Source: Nodosilinea sp. LEGE 07298
GTDB lineage: Bacteria; Cyanobacteriota; Cyanobacteriia; Phormidesmidales; Phormidesmidaceae
Direction of reading: 5' to 3'
NCBI RefSeq assembly: GCF_015207265.1
Contig: NZ_JADEXE010000035.1
Location: 1 to 35,942, forward strand
Length of the DNA: 35,942 nt
Below are positions 15,765 to 26,600 of the stretch, piece by piece; the first letter of the stretch is position 1; each line of letters opens with the position of its first letter. A program made the translations under genes and the position numbers. The notes under the pieces are model-generated. The model saw only the letters and a list, made by a program, of their open reading frames with translations. It did no database searches and was not told the origin of the DNA.

Positions 15765-15865
15765 GGGATTTTACTAAGTGGGTGACCAAGGGATTGAGCG
15801 TAATTGCGGCATCGATACGGCGACCCTGCTGGGGGCTTTAGGGGCTAGGTTTCGGCTGCGGGCTG

Positions 15866-18800
15866 TCAGTTATCGGGAATGCTTGGGTGGCGATCCGGCA
15901 GGATTAGCGTCTGAATGCTCTCGACCAGTTGCTTCAGCCGGACCGGCTTACTCAAATATTCGGTCGCACCAGCGGCTAGGCAGCGATCGCGATCACCGGG
16001 CATGGCCAACGAGGTCAGGGCAATTATCGGTACCTCATTGAATCTCGGGTCACGGCGAATATGGCCGATCGCCTCCAAGCCATCCATCCCCGGCATTTGG
16101 ATATCCATCAAAATCAGATCGGGGGTCAAGTGCTGGAGGCAGTCAATGGCTTCCTGGCCGTTATGGGCGATATCAACCCGGTAACCCTTGGCCTGTAGAT
16201 AGCTCACTATGGTGCTGATGTTGGCTTCATTGTCTTCGGCCAGCAAAATCAGCGGTGCTGTGGCGGGGGTGGTCGCCACCGTCGATGAAGGTATCGCCGG
16301 GGAAGAAATGGGGGTAGTGGCCATCCCTTTGGCGTAAGGAAGATCAAAGGTAAAGCAGCTGCCTACCCCGACCTCGCTCGTCAGCCCTACCTGCCCGCCG
16401 TGCAACTCAACAATGCGCTTGACCAGGGCCAGCCCCAACCCGGTGCCCTGGTATTGACGGTTGAGGGCACTGTCTACCTGCACAAAGGGTTGAAACAGAC
16501 GCTGCTGCTCTGCGGGGGTGATGCCAATGCCGGTGTCGGTTACCGCAAACCGCAGGTAGGGGGTTTCCTTGCTGCCCAGCGAGGACGCTAGGGGAATAAT
16601 TTCAAGGGTGATCTGCCCCTCCTGGGGGGTAAATTTCACCGCGTTGTTAAGCAGATTGATCAGCACCTGCCGGATGCGCCGTTCATCTAGGAGTATGGTC
16701 GGCAAATCAGCGGGCAGATTGACGGTGAGCTGAATGTCCTTTTTCAGGGCAGACTGTTTGACAAAGGCAAGGCTAGATTGACAGAGAGGGGCAATCGCCG
16801 TAGGCGCTAGGTCCAGCTCTACCTGACCGGCTTCAATCTTGGCCACATCTAGCACGTCGTTGATTAGCTCTAGCAGGTGTGAACCGCTGCGTTCAACGGT
16901 TTTAAGCGCTTTGAGTTGTTGGGGGTTGATCGCGCCAAATACGTCTGCCTCTTGCAGCATCTCTGTCATGCCCAAAATGGCATTGAGGGGAGTGCGCAGT
17001 TCGTGGCTCATGTTAGCCAAAAACTCATCCTTGAGGTGGGTAGCGCGGATCAGTTCCTGATTCATGCGGGTGAGTTGCGCTTGGGCCTGCTGGCGCTCGG
17101 TCAATTCTTGTTGCAGTTGTTCAAACAGGCTGGCCTGCTGAATGGCGATCGCCAACTGGTTGGCAATCTGCTGCAACAGCTGGGCTTCTTCTGGCTGCCA
17201 AACGCGATGACTGCGGCAGGCATGAACCACCAGCACCCCCCACAGCTTATTGCTGCCATTGGCGCTTACCCAGCGGTGGGCTTCGGCGGCATTCAATTCT
17301 TGAAGAATGGGGGCTACAATCTTGGACTGAATCTGCCCCGCCTGAGAATAGTCCACCAAACAGTCGGTCCAAATGTCATCCATCACATCGGGCACAATTC
17401 GGGGTTGCCCCTGCCAATAGTGTTCCAGAATATCCTGAGACCAGGTTTCATCTTCCCAGTGCATAGCTTTGAGGCGGGGGAGATCGGGAGCGACGGCTTC
17501 TTCAACAATGTGGCTTTGGCCATCGTGGCAAACTTGAAACACAATCACCCGCTCGCCCTGGAGCAGCTCCTGCACCTGCTGGGTGGCGATCGCCAAAATT
17601 TCTGGCAGGTCAAGGGATTGTCGAATCTGTTGCAGAATCAGCTCTAGGGCCGTTTGCTGCCGCAGTTGCCGCGCAATTGTTGCCTCGGCCTGTTGCCGCT
17701 CTAGCAACTCTGTCTGAACCTGCTCATACAGGCTGGCCTGCTGAATAGCAATGGCTAGCTGGTTGGCCAATTGTTGCCCCAGGTCAATTTCAGACTGCTG
17801 CCAATGGCGGGGGGCATCACACTGGTGAATGCACAGTAGCCCCCATAGCTCGTGGTTACAGAGCAACGGCATCACTAAGTTGGCCTGCACCTGAAATTGA
17901 GCCAGAACATCGCTATGGCAGGGTGTGAGACCATTGCGGTAGATGTCGTCCACTACTTGGTAGCGCCCTTGGGCATAAAGACTGGCATAGTTTTCGCCAA
18001 AGCAGTGGTCGTGGATGCGGATAGCCATTGCCGAGGAAAACCCAATCACCACCGACTCTGCTACAAATTCACCATCGTCGTAGCCAGAGTCGGGATAGAA
18101 CTTGAAAATGCCTACCCGATCGGCCCGGAGGCAGGCGCGAATTTCGTCACAGGCAGTATTAAAAATAGTCTGGAGGTCGAGGGATTCCCGAATGTGCTGG
18201 GTGATTTCGCGCAAGACCATTTCTCGCTCAGCCTGTTGGCGAATAATGTCTTCACTACGTTTGCGCTCAGTAATATCTTCAGCAATGCCGGCTAGACGGT
18301 AAACCTGGCCCTGGGCATTGCGAATGGGGAAGGCCCGATCGTGAATCCAGCGATGGGTGCCATCGGGGCGAACAATCCGATATTCTTCGTCGAAGGTACC
18401 TTCGATTTGTTTGGGAATCGCCGCTAACACCTGCTCTCGGTCGTCGGCATGAATCCTGTCAATCCAGGCATCTGGGGTAATGTAGAGTTCGGAGCAGGGG
18501 CGACCCCAAATCCGCTCGTAGGCGGGGCTGACGTAGACGCGATCGGTACGGTTGAGATGCAAGATCCAAAAGACTGCATCGACCACCTCGGCAAGTTGGC
18601 GAAACTTTTCTTCGCTTTCCCGCATGGCATTTTCCGATTGCTTGCGATCGCTAATATCAGTCAGGGTGCCCACGTACCCGAGCGTCTTTCCATTGGCGTC
18701 GGTTTCGAGCAGCATCTGGCAGTAGAACCAGACAATACTGCCGTCATCGCGCAAAATTCGGGCTTCGTTTTGAAACGGTGCAACCGCACCGGTCTGCAAC

Positions 18801-21800
18801 CATTGCTGGGTTTCTGTCTGGCTGCGGTCCCGATCATCGGGATGAATGGTTTCTAGCCAGCGATCGCCCAGGGCAAAGGCAATCGGTTTCCCGGTCATTT
18901 CGGACCAGCGCTCGTTGACATAGGTGCAGTGCCCTTCAAGATCAAAGCGAAAAATGGCCACAGGTACCGCCTGAGCCAGCGTGACATAGCGCCGTTCGCT
19001 CTTCTGCAAGGCCGCTTCTGCCTGTTTGCGTTCGGCGTCTAGCCGTGCCCTTTCGCTGATATCTTGGCAAACACAAATTAGCAAGTTATCTGTCGAAAGG
19101 GTCAGCGACAACTGCTCTGGGAAGGTGGTGCCATCCTTACGGGTAGCCGTGACTTCCCCCTGCCAAGACTTTTGTGCTACCAAAACTGGAAGTATTTCCC
19201 GATCGAATCGCTCTAGCTGCTCAGGGGAATACAACATCCGCCAACTTTGACCGATCAGTTCTTCTCCCTGCTCGTAGCCAAACATCTTGGCATGGGAGGA
19301 GTTGAAATACAGGTAACGCTCATTCTCAAGAATAGCGATGCCGTTGACTGCTGCTTCGATCGCGGCTAACTGGCGCTGTAAGGCAATTTCGGCATTTTTA
19401 CGTTCGGTAATATCCTGATAGGTTCCCAAAACACCTACCACCTCCCCCTCCAGGTTACGCAGTGGTAATTTGTTGGTTTCTAACCAGATCACCGCCCCAT
19501 CCTGCTGGTGTTGGGGTTCGAGGATGCCGAGTTTTGCCTCGCCACTCTCCATGACAATGCGATCGTCGGCTCGATAGGCTTCCGCCTCAGTCATGCCCCA
19601 GGGCATTGCAGAGTCGTTTGTACCTACCAACTCTGACACAGAGCCAAGGAAGGCATCCTGGAGAAAGCGTTGGTTAGCTCCTAGATACACAGAGTTTCGA
19701 TCTTTCCAAAACACCGAGAGTGGTACTGTATCCAACACCGTTTGCAGAAATTGCTGGGATTCTTGCAGGGCGGTTTCGTAGCGTTTGCGATCGGTGATGT
19801 CACGAAGAATCCCCTGCACCAGAATTTCTTCATCAATGCTGATTACACTAGCTGTAATATCTACGGGTACTACGCTGCCATCTATCCGACGACAATTCAC
19901 ATCCAACACTTGAGTGCGTTGTCTTTGCACCACTTCAGCAAATGTCACCATTACCCTAGGTAACTCTTCGCTGGTATGCAGTTGAGTGAAATGCAGGGTA
20001 GACAATTCTGCTAGGGAATAGCCCAACAGTGCTTCTGCTTTCTGATTAGCTTCCAGAATGTTCCCTTGTAGATCGGCCAACACAATGGCATCAGCAGCAC
20101 CCTCCATCAACCCTCGATATCGGGCTTCTCGCCGCTGTAGCTCCTGCTCCGTCGCTTTTCTAGTGGTGACGTTTCGAAAAATGCCTCGGGTAGAGACAGG
20201 TCGTTGGCTACCATCGGCCTCGGTGGCAAACCGACAGTTGATATTTCCCTCTACCACAACCCGTTGTCCTGACTTGCAGATAAAGGTTAATTCCATCTGC
20301 TCCACAGGGGTAATGTCCCCCGATCGCATTTGCGCCAACATAGCTTGACAATGGGGCAGGCAATCCGGTGCTAACACATCAAAAAGGGTCAACTGTGCCA
20401 CTTCGGCGGGGGTGTACCCCAGCACATTTTGCCAAGCACGATTCACAAACTCAAAACGCCCAGTGTTAATGTCCACCATTTGAATCAGGTCATTGGCGTT
20501 GTCTAAAAAGTCTTGAAGGATCGCTTCCCGCTCCGCTAGTTCGGTAGTGCGTTGCGTGACTCGCGCTTCTAATTCAGCATTCAAGGTCTCTAGGGCTTGT
20601 ACTGTGAGGAGCCGCTCTAGTTCAGCCCCTGCACGGGCAGCAAAAATAGAGAGCAGGGTTTGTGCCCAGGTTGGGTCAGCTAAGGGAGCATCATGGAAAA
20701 TGCAGAGATTACCAATGGGATCACCCGCAGCATTCTGTAGCCTGACCCCCAGATAACTGTCTACCTGTAGGTCAGTAAACAGGGCATTGCCAGGGTAGAG
20801 AGCGAGAATATCCGCAGGATGGCAACAACTCCCAGTTTGGAGTGTCTGATGACAACAGGGAACTAAGTCGTAGGGTAGAAATGCTGAGGGACAACGCTCA
20901 CCATCAGCAAAAAATGCCAGGACTTGAAACCCCTCTGGTGTGGCTTGGGAAACTGAGGCATAGCGGACGCCCAGCGCTTCAGCAATGTGGCGTGCCAAGG
21001 CCGGAAAGAATTCTTCTCCAGTGAAGGCGACTGTGCCCTCGATGATCTGGCGGAGAGCGGCTTCGGCGCGATCTCGGCGCATTTCGGCTACGTGCTGTTG
21101 GGTAATATCCTGCACCGTGCCCCGCGATATTAAGGGAGTACCGTCGGCACTGTAGGTGGTTTCAAACTGCTCTTGCACATACTTAACTTGAGCTCCGGGC
21201 ACTTGCAGGCGATGCACTAAGCGATAAGGCTGGCGATCGCGCAGATGGCTCGCATAAGCTTCATTAACGAGGGTGCGATCGTCTGGATGGACTAAATCTA
21301 GAAAGGCTTCGTAGGAAGCACCAAATTGCTGCGGATCGATCTCAAAGAGGCGAAAAACTTCCTCTGACCAGTAGAGGGTGTTGTGCTGAAGATCTAGTTC
21401 CCAGCTGCCGATGTGGGCAATGCGCTGGGCTTCCTGCAAGCGTTCTGTACTCTGGCGCAGTTGCCGCTCCGCTTGCTGGCGCTCTTGCAATTCGGACTGT
21501 AATTGTTCATAGGTGGAGGCTTGATTGAGGGCGATCGCCAACTGGATAGAGAGCGATCGCACAAAGTCAATCTCTGCCGGTTGCCAGTCGCGGGGCTGGG
21601 CTTCGGTCACATTCAGCAGGCCCCAGAGTTCATCTCCACAGAGCAAAGGCACCAAAATTTTGGCCCGAGTCTGAAGCCGAATCAGCATGTCGCGGTGGCA
21701 ATCAGCCATTTCGATGGCGTAGATATCGGGCATCACTCGAATGCGCCCCTGGCGGTAGACCTCTGCTTGGGTCTCTAAAAACCAGGCGTCGCCAATGCGC

Positions 21801-22999
21801 TCGCCAACTAAAGAGAGGTCGGCATCGGTGGACTCCGCCACCACCACGGCGGTCCCGGCCTCAAATCGCCAGATGTTGACGCGATCGCAGCTTAGAATTT
21901 GCCGCGCCTGCTGCACAGTGGTATCTAAAATCACCTGAACATCTAGAGAGGCCAAAATTTGTGAGGCCAACTCAGCCATCAGGCGATCGCGTTCCGCCTG
22001 CACCTGAAGGGTGTGAGTGCGCTCCTGCACCTGCCGCTCCAGCTCCGCCGCTCGGATTTCCAACAGCGAAACGCGCTCCGTCTCCAGCCGCGTCACCTTT
22101 TTCTCTAGCGCCTCTGCCAGGGTATAGAGATCTATGGGGTTAAAAGCTTGTAACAAGCTGGTTTGGGTGACAATGCCCAGCAACTCCCCCTGCTCACCGG
22201 CCACAACCACCCGGTGAATCCAGCGCTGCTCCATGATTTGCTGTACCTCCCACAGGGACGTATCTGGGGCAACGGTAAACACAGGACTACTCATCACTGT
22301 CTGGGCTGTGGTTGCCTCCAAACTCAGCCCCACAGACTGGAACTGCACCAGATCTCGCTCTGTCAGCAGCCCTACTGCGCGCTGCCAAGGGGTCTCAGCA
22401 CTGCCACCAGGCACGGCAATTACCACCGAACTCACCCGGCGATCGGCCATCAGCCGGGCAATTTTTAGCATGGAGTCGTCGGGCGACGCCCAGAGGACAT
22501 CTGCGGTCATCACCTCCTGCACTAGCCGTAACCGGAGTAGGTCTACAGGGCGAGTCAACTGCCGCAGGCTTTCGTGGGTGATCAGACCCACCAGGCGATT
22601 GTGCTCATCTACAATCGGCAGATGGCGAATGTGATGATGTTGTAACAGATCAATGGTGCTGAATATATCAGTGAGGTCAGCTTGACGGCAGGTGATCACC
22701 GGTTGGGCCATCGCCTCCGCCACCAAAAGCTGATTGAGGGGCTGCTGCTGGGCACTGAGGCGCACGACATCTCGCTCAGTCAAAATGCCCACCACCTGGT
22801 CGTTGTCTACCACCACCACACAGCTAGAGCGAATCTCTGGGTGCAGGCCACCCTCGGGGGTATGGTCGCGGTCAATCGGGCAAAGGGTGCGAATGCCGCT
22901 CATCAGGGCGATCGCACCCATCACCGAGGTATCTGGCCCGATGGTTAGAGGATCGTGAATAATGGCAGCCGTAAGATCAGCGGGCTTGAGGGTAGCCAT
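15866..22999 (-). CDS. Giant CBS/GAF/PAS hybrid sensor histidine kinase
   Basis: 2377 residues. The N-terminus has four CBS motifs (about 8-80, 94-150, 160-220 and 233-290), then a coiled coil (292-335) and GAF 1 (340-495). PAS 1 spans 520-635 and GAF 2 spans 645-800, the latter Cys-rich (CCHQTLQTGSCC, 715-726). Six further PAS domains follow between 825 and 1580, then GAF 3 (1592-1758) and GAF 4 (1780-1960). The kinase core comprises HisKA with H1999 (ANMSHELRTP) and HATPase with N2119, DTGIGI (2155-2160) and GTGLGL (2185-2190). The C-terminal receiver (2249-2365) has D2299. No transmembrane segment is evident, so it is cytosolic. GAF 1, 3 and 4 resemble phytochrome-type GAFs but lack an obvious chromophore cysteine context. 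CBS domains suggest adenylate sensing. Confidence 0.93.
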   Translation of the reverse strand: MATLKPADLTAAIIHDPLTIGPDTSVMGAIALMSGIRTLCPIDRDHTPEGGLHPEIRSSCVVVVDNDQVVGILTERDVVRLSAQQQPLNQLLVAEAMAQPVITCRQADLTDIFSTIDLLQHHHIRHLPIVDEHNRLVGLITHESLRQLTRPVDLLRLRLVQEVMTADVLWASPDDSMLKIARLMADRRVSSVVIAVPGGSAETPWQRAVGLLTERDLVQFQSVGLSLEATTAQTVMSSPVFTVAPDTSLWEVQQIMEQRWIHRVVVAGEQGELLGIVTQTSLLQAFNPIDLYTLAEALEKKVTRLETERVSLLEIRAAELERQVQERTHTLQVQAERDRLMAELASQILASLDVQVILDTTVQQARQILSCDRVNIWRFEAGTAVVVAESTDADLSLVGERIGDAWFLETQAEVYRQGRIRVMPDIYAIEMADCHRDMLIRLQTRAKILVPLLCGDELWGLLNVTEAQPRDWQPAEIDFVRSLSIQLAIALNQASTYEQLQSELQERQQAERQLRQSTERLQEAQRIAHIGSWELDLQHNTLYWSEEVFRLFEIDPQQFGASYEAFLDLVHPDDRTLVNEAYASHLRDRQPYRLVHRLQVPGAQVKYVQEQFETTYSADGTPLISRGTVQDITQQHVAEMRRDRAEAALRQIIEGTVAFTGEEFFPALARHIAEALGVRYASVSQATPEGFQVLAFFADGERCPSAFLPYDLVPCCHQTLQTGSCCHPADILALYPGNALFTDLQVDSYLGVRLQNAAGDPIGNLCIFHDAPLADPTWAQTLLSIFAARAGAELERLLTVQALETLNAELEARVTQRTTELAEREAILQDFLDNANDLIQMVDINTGRFEFVNRAWQNVLGYTPAEVAQLTLFDVLAPDCLPHCQAMLAQMRSGDITPVEQMELTFICKSGQRVVVEGNINCRFATEADGSQRPVSTRGIFRNVTTRKATEQELQRREARYRGLMEGAADAIVLADLQGNILEANQKAEALLGYSLAELSTLHFTQLHTSEELPRVMVTFAEVVQRQRTQVLDVNCRRIDGSVVPVDITASVISIDEEILVQGILRDITDRKRYETALQESQQFLQTVLDTVPLSVFWKDRNSVYLGANQRFLQDAFLGSVSELVGTNDSAMPWGMTEAEAYRADDRIVMESGEAKLGILEPQHQQDGAVIWLETNKLPLRNLEGEVVGVLGTYQDITERKNAEIALQRQLAAIEAAVNGIAILENERYLYFNSSHAKMFGYEQGEELIGQSWRMLYSPEQLERFDREILPVLVAQKSWQGEVTATRKDGTTFPEQLSLTLSTDNLLICVCQDISERARLDAERKQAEAALQKSERRYVTLAQAVPVAIFRFDLEGHCTYVNERWSEMTGKPIAFALGDRWLETIHPDDRDRSQTETQQWLQTGAVAPFQNEARILRDDGSIVWFYCQMLLETDANGKTLGYVGTLTDISDRKQSENAMRESEEKFRQLAEVVDAVFWILHLNRTDRVYVSPAYERIWGRPCSELYITPDAWIDRIHADDREQVLAAIPKQIEGTFDEEYRIVRPDGTHRWIHDRAFPIRNAQGQVYRLAGIAEDITERKRSEDIIRQQAEREMVLREITQHIRESLDLQTIFNTACDEIRACLRADRVGIFKFYPDSGYDDGEFVAESVVIGFSSAMAIRIHDHCFGENYASLYAQGRYQVVDDIYRNGLTPCHSDVLAQFQVQANLVMPLLCNHELWGLLCIHQCDAPRHWQQSEIDLGQQLANQLAIAIQQASLYEQVQTELLERQQAEATIARQLRQQTALELILQQIRQSLDLPEILAIATQQVQELLQGERVIVFQVCHDGQSHIVEEAVAPDLPRLKAMHWEDETWSQDILEHYWQGQPRIVPDVMDDIWTDCLVDYSQAGQIQSKIVAPILQELNAAEAHRWVSANGSNKLWGVLVVHACRSHRVWQPEEAQLLQQIANQLAIAIQQASLFEQLQQELTERQQAQAQLTRMNQELIRATHLKDEFLANMSHELRTPLNAILGMTEMLQEADVFGAINPQQLKALKTVERSGSHLLELINDVLDVAKIEAGQVELDLAPTAIAPLCQSSLAFVKQSALKKDIQLTVNLPADLPTILLDERRIRQVLINLLNNAVKFTPQEGQITLEIIPLASSLGSKETPYLRFAVTDTGIGITPAEQQRLFQPFVQVDSALNRQYQGTGLGLALVKRIVELHGGQVGLTSEVGVGSCFTFDLPYAKGMATTPISSPAIPSSTVATTPATAPLILLAEDNEANISTIVSYLQAKGYRVDIAHNGQEAIDCLQHLTPDLILMDIQMPGMDGLEAIGHIRRDPRFNEVPIIALTSLAMPGDRDRCLAAGATEYLSKPVRLKQLVESIQTLILPDRHPSIPDN

Positions 23000-23619
23000 G
23001 GGTTTAGCTCACTTTGACGATAAACATACTGATATGTCCATTTGCCCGGTCTTCTCAATCGACCAAATTCCTTATTCATTGTGCCCGCCTATCTCCCAGT
23101 ATCCCTACACAAACGCCCTGTATAAAAATTTCAGCTAAAAGGGGTATGGCACCGATTCGTGTAAAAATGGGCCACATCTCCTGAAAGTCTTGTGAACAAA
23201 CAGATTCAGAGGTTGGAAATAGCCTATGTCAGGGCAGCGTGAGGACTTTTGGTTGAGATCAGGACAATGCCCTGTGGATAAGGTTGGCTGATGGTCTTGA
23301 AGGGGGCCAAAAGTTGTCGGGTCAGCAACTACTCAACGACAACTATGGACTCTCAGCACTCGATTTTGTAGTTCAGCAGTGCCTGCGAGAACTCTACTCG
23401 TCACATTTAGTCCAATTACAGTTCACTACGGTGATCTGGCTAATTTTCCGATATAGGCTCAGTTTATTAGTAAGGGGCTTAGTTTTAGCAACGGAAAAAT
23501 TTTGGTCGTTAAGGCTGAAAATATTATGGAGTATAAGTTGTGACCGTTAAGTCTGCCTGTGCTGATTCAGACATGGAACGAAAGGAAGCAACAACAGAAA
23601 TTTAGATCACCGTGGCTAC
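23000..23619. other. 620-base gap between the two hybrid kinase genes
   Basis: Both flanking genes are on the minus strand, so this stretch should contain the promoter of the giant kinase. On the minus strand a TATACA-like -10 is visible near 23120 in an AT-rich patch. I see no convincing gene. Short open frames here lack family resemblance and ribosome-binding sites. Confidence 0.5.
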
Positions 23620-26600
23620 CTATTCGGCAGAGGGTTTTGCCAGCAGGGTTGGAATCATCTGGGCCAGTTGTTTGAGGCGAATGGGTTTGCTGATATAGTC
23701 GTCTGCTCCGGCAGCCAGGCAGCGCTCTCGATCGGCGGGCATGGCCAGGGCCGTGAGGGCCACAATGGGCACGTTAGCCAGGGCTGGATTTTGGCGAATC
23801 TGACGGATAGCTTCTAACCCGTCGAGCTGGGGCATTTGAATGTCCATCAAAATTAAATCTGGGTTGGCGCTAGTAGCCAGGTTAACCGCTTCCAGGCCGT
23901 TTTGGGCGACGATTAGAGCGTAGCCCTTGGCGGTTAGATAGGCGGTGATGGTGCTGACATTGGCGGCGTTGTCTTCGGCCAGCAAAATTAGGGGAGCGGT
24001 GGTGGGATCTAAGGGCGCAATAGCCTCAATGGAGCTTGGGATAGCTGTTGCCGAGACATGGCCGGTGGGGATGGGAATGATGGGCAGTTGCAGGGTGAAA
24101 CAACTGCCGCTGCCGACTGCGCTGGTCAGTGTCACTTTGCCGCCATGGATTTCGGCAATCCGTTTCACCAGGGCTAACCCTAACCCGGTGCCCTGGTACT
24201 GGCGGTTGAGGGCGCTATCAATCTGGATAAAGGGTTGAAACAGCTTTTTCGCGTTCTCAGGGCTGATGCCGATGCCTGTATCGGCAACCGACAGGGTCAA
24301 AATCCCCACCGTGGCGGCGAGATCTACTTCGGGATGAATGAGGTCTCGATTGCTGGCGATCGCTTCTGGAGACAGAGCTGTGTAAGCGGCTGTAACCGTG
24401 ATGCGGCCCCCTGCGGGGGTAAACTTAACGGCGTTGCTGAGCAAGTTAACGAGCATCTGGCGCAGGCGACGCTCATCTCCATAGATCTCGGGTAGGGTGC
24501 TGGGAACGTGCGTTTCCAGGTGCAGACCTTTCTTGTGGGCCTGTTGTTTGACCAAGGTAAGGCTGGAATTACAGAGCAGACACACATTAACCGCAGCATA
24601 GTCGAGTTCGAACTGTCCCGACTCAATCTTGGCCACATCTAGAACATCGTTGATCAGCGATAACAGATGGTTGCCGCTGGTTTCAATGGTGGTCAGGCTG
24701 CGGCGCTGGCGGTCGGTGAGGGGGCCAAAGACTGCTTCTTGCAGGCCCTCGGTCATGCCCAGGATGGCATTGAGAGGAGTGCGCAGCTCGTGGCTCATAT
24801 TGGCGAGAAATTCGTCTTTGAGGCGGGTGGCGCGGGCCAGTTCGGCGTTGGTGTGCTGCAAGTCTAGTTCGGCCCGTTTGCGATCGCTAATATCGCTAGC
24901 AGCCCCAAACCATTCGAGAATGTCGCCCTGCTCATTGAGCACCGGAATGGCGCGCGAAAAAGTCCAGCCGACGGTGCCGTCCTGCCGTAGGACCTGGTGT
25001 TCTAACTCAAACGGACTTTTTGTTTGAATGGCATGCTGAATAGCGGCCCATACTCGGGCCTGTTCTACCGGGGGAATATAGGGATCTAACCACGACTTGC
25101 TGGCGCTGTCGGTACTGACCAAGAACTCTTTGCCATCCAGCGGTTTCATTTCCTGCCAGTCGGCGCTCATTCTATAGACAATATCTGAGCTGGCATTGAT
25201 AAATAAGCGGAGTTCTTCTTCGCTCTTCCGCAGGGCGGTTTCGGCCTGTTTGCGATCGGTAATATCGCGGTTAATGCCCACCATGCGGGCGGGGTTACCT
25301 TGGGCATCGTGCTGCACCTGGGCAAACGACTGAATCCATCGCAATTCGCCATCAGTGCGCCAGATGCGAAACTCGACCCCGGTGAAAGGTGCGCCCTCAA
25401 TGGCGGCCTGCCGCAGCGCCTCAACCCGCTCAATATCGTCGTGGTGAACCTGGCTGCGCCAAGCTTGCCAAGGCACAAACTGGCTGCTTTCAGGGATGCC
25501 ATACATGCGACATAGCGCCGCATCCCAATACAGTTGCCGGTCTAAGTCCCAACTCCAAACGCCCAGTTGGCCTGCCTCCAGGACGAGGGAGAGACGATCA
25601 CTTAGGTTTTGCAGGGCAATTTCGGCCTGTTTGCGATCGCCTACATCTGCAAAGAGAACGAAAACCTGATGGGGCGCATCTTCGCCAACGGGGCAAACCA
25701 TCACTTCAAACCAGCAATCCAACACATCTGATCGAATGTCTTGACGAATGGGTTTACCCGTTGAGAGTACCTGGGCGTAGAGGTCGTTCCAAAATGACGC
25801 GATTCCCGGTATGAGTTCGCTAGCAGTTTTACCCACCGGATCAACAGAAGCAAGGCTACAATGCCGACTAAAGGCGGGGTTGGTTTCTAAGAAGCGGTGC
25901 TCGTAGGGAGTGCCTGCGTCATCAAACAATACCTCAGCGATGCAGAACCCGTCCTCAATGGAATTGAACAGTTGGCGGTATCTTGCTTCTGATTTCCGCA
26001 AGGCAAATTCGGCCTGTTTGCGATCGGTGATGTCGCGGATAACGAACAAAACTTCGTTCGGGCCACAGGGAGCTACCCGCACCTCCCTGACCAGCAGCGC
26101 ACCGTCAACCTCCACCTGCTGCTCGCTAACATGGATAGTCTTGGTAGTCAGCGCTTGCTCTATCCGATGCCGGTGAGCTTGGGCAACTTCAGGGGGCAAC
26201 ACGTCTGCCATCGTGCGCCCAACTAATGTAGCGAGGCCAGTAATCTCTAGCGTGGAGTCGGAGGGGTAGAAGTCAAGGTAGACCCCGTCACGGTTGACCC
26301 GGAAGACGTGATCGGGCAGGGCCGCCAGCATCGCTTGCAGGTAATCGCGGCTCTCTTTCAGGGCTACTTCTACAGCTTTGCGATCGGTAATGTCGGTAGA
26401 CATGCCGCAGAGGGCGTAGACCTCACCCTGCTCATCCCGCAGCAAAAACTTATTGGATAAAAAGACCCGATCTTCACCATTGACTCGAACGATTTCTTCA
26501 AACTGCTGCACACCACCCTGTTCTAACAACAGCAGGTCATTCGCCCGCAAGGTATCGGCAATCTCAGGTGGGAAAAACTCGTGAATCGTTTTGCCAATAA

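Noticed and set aside
23284-23550. An 88-codon plus-strand frame in the gap between the kinases
   Set aside because: No ribosome-binding site or recognisable domain; composition looks non-coding.
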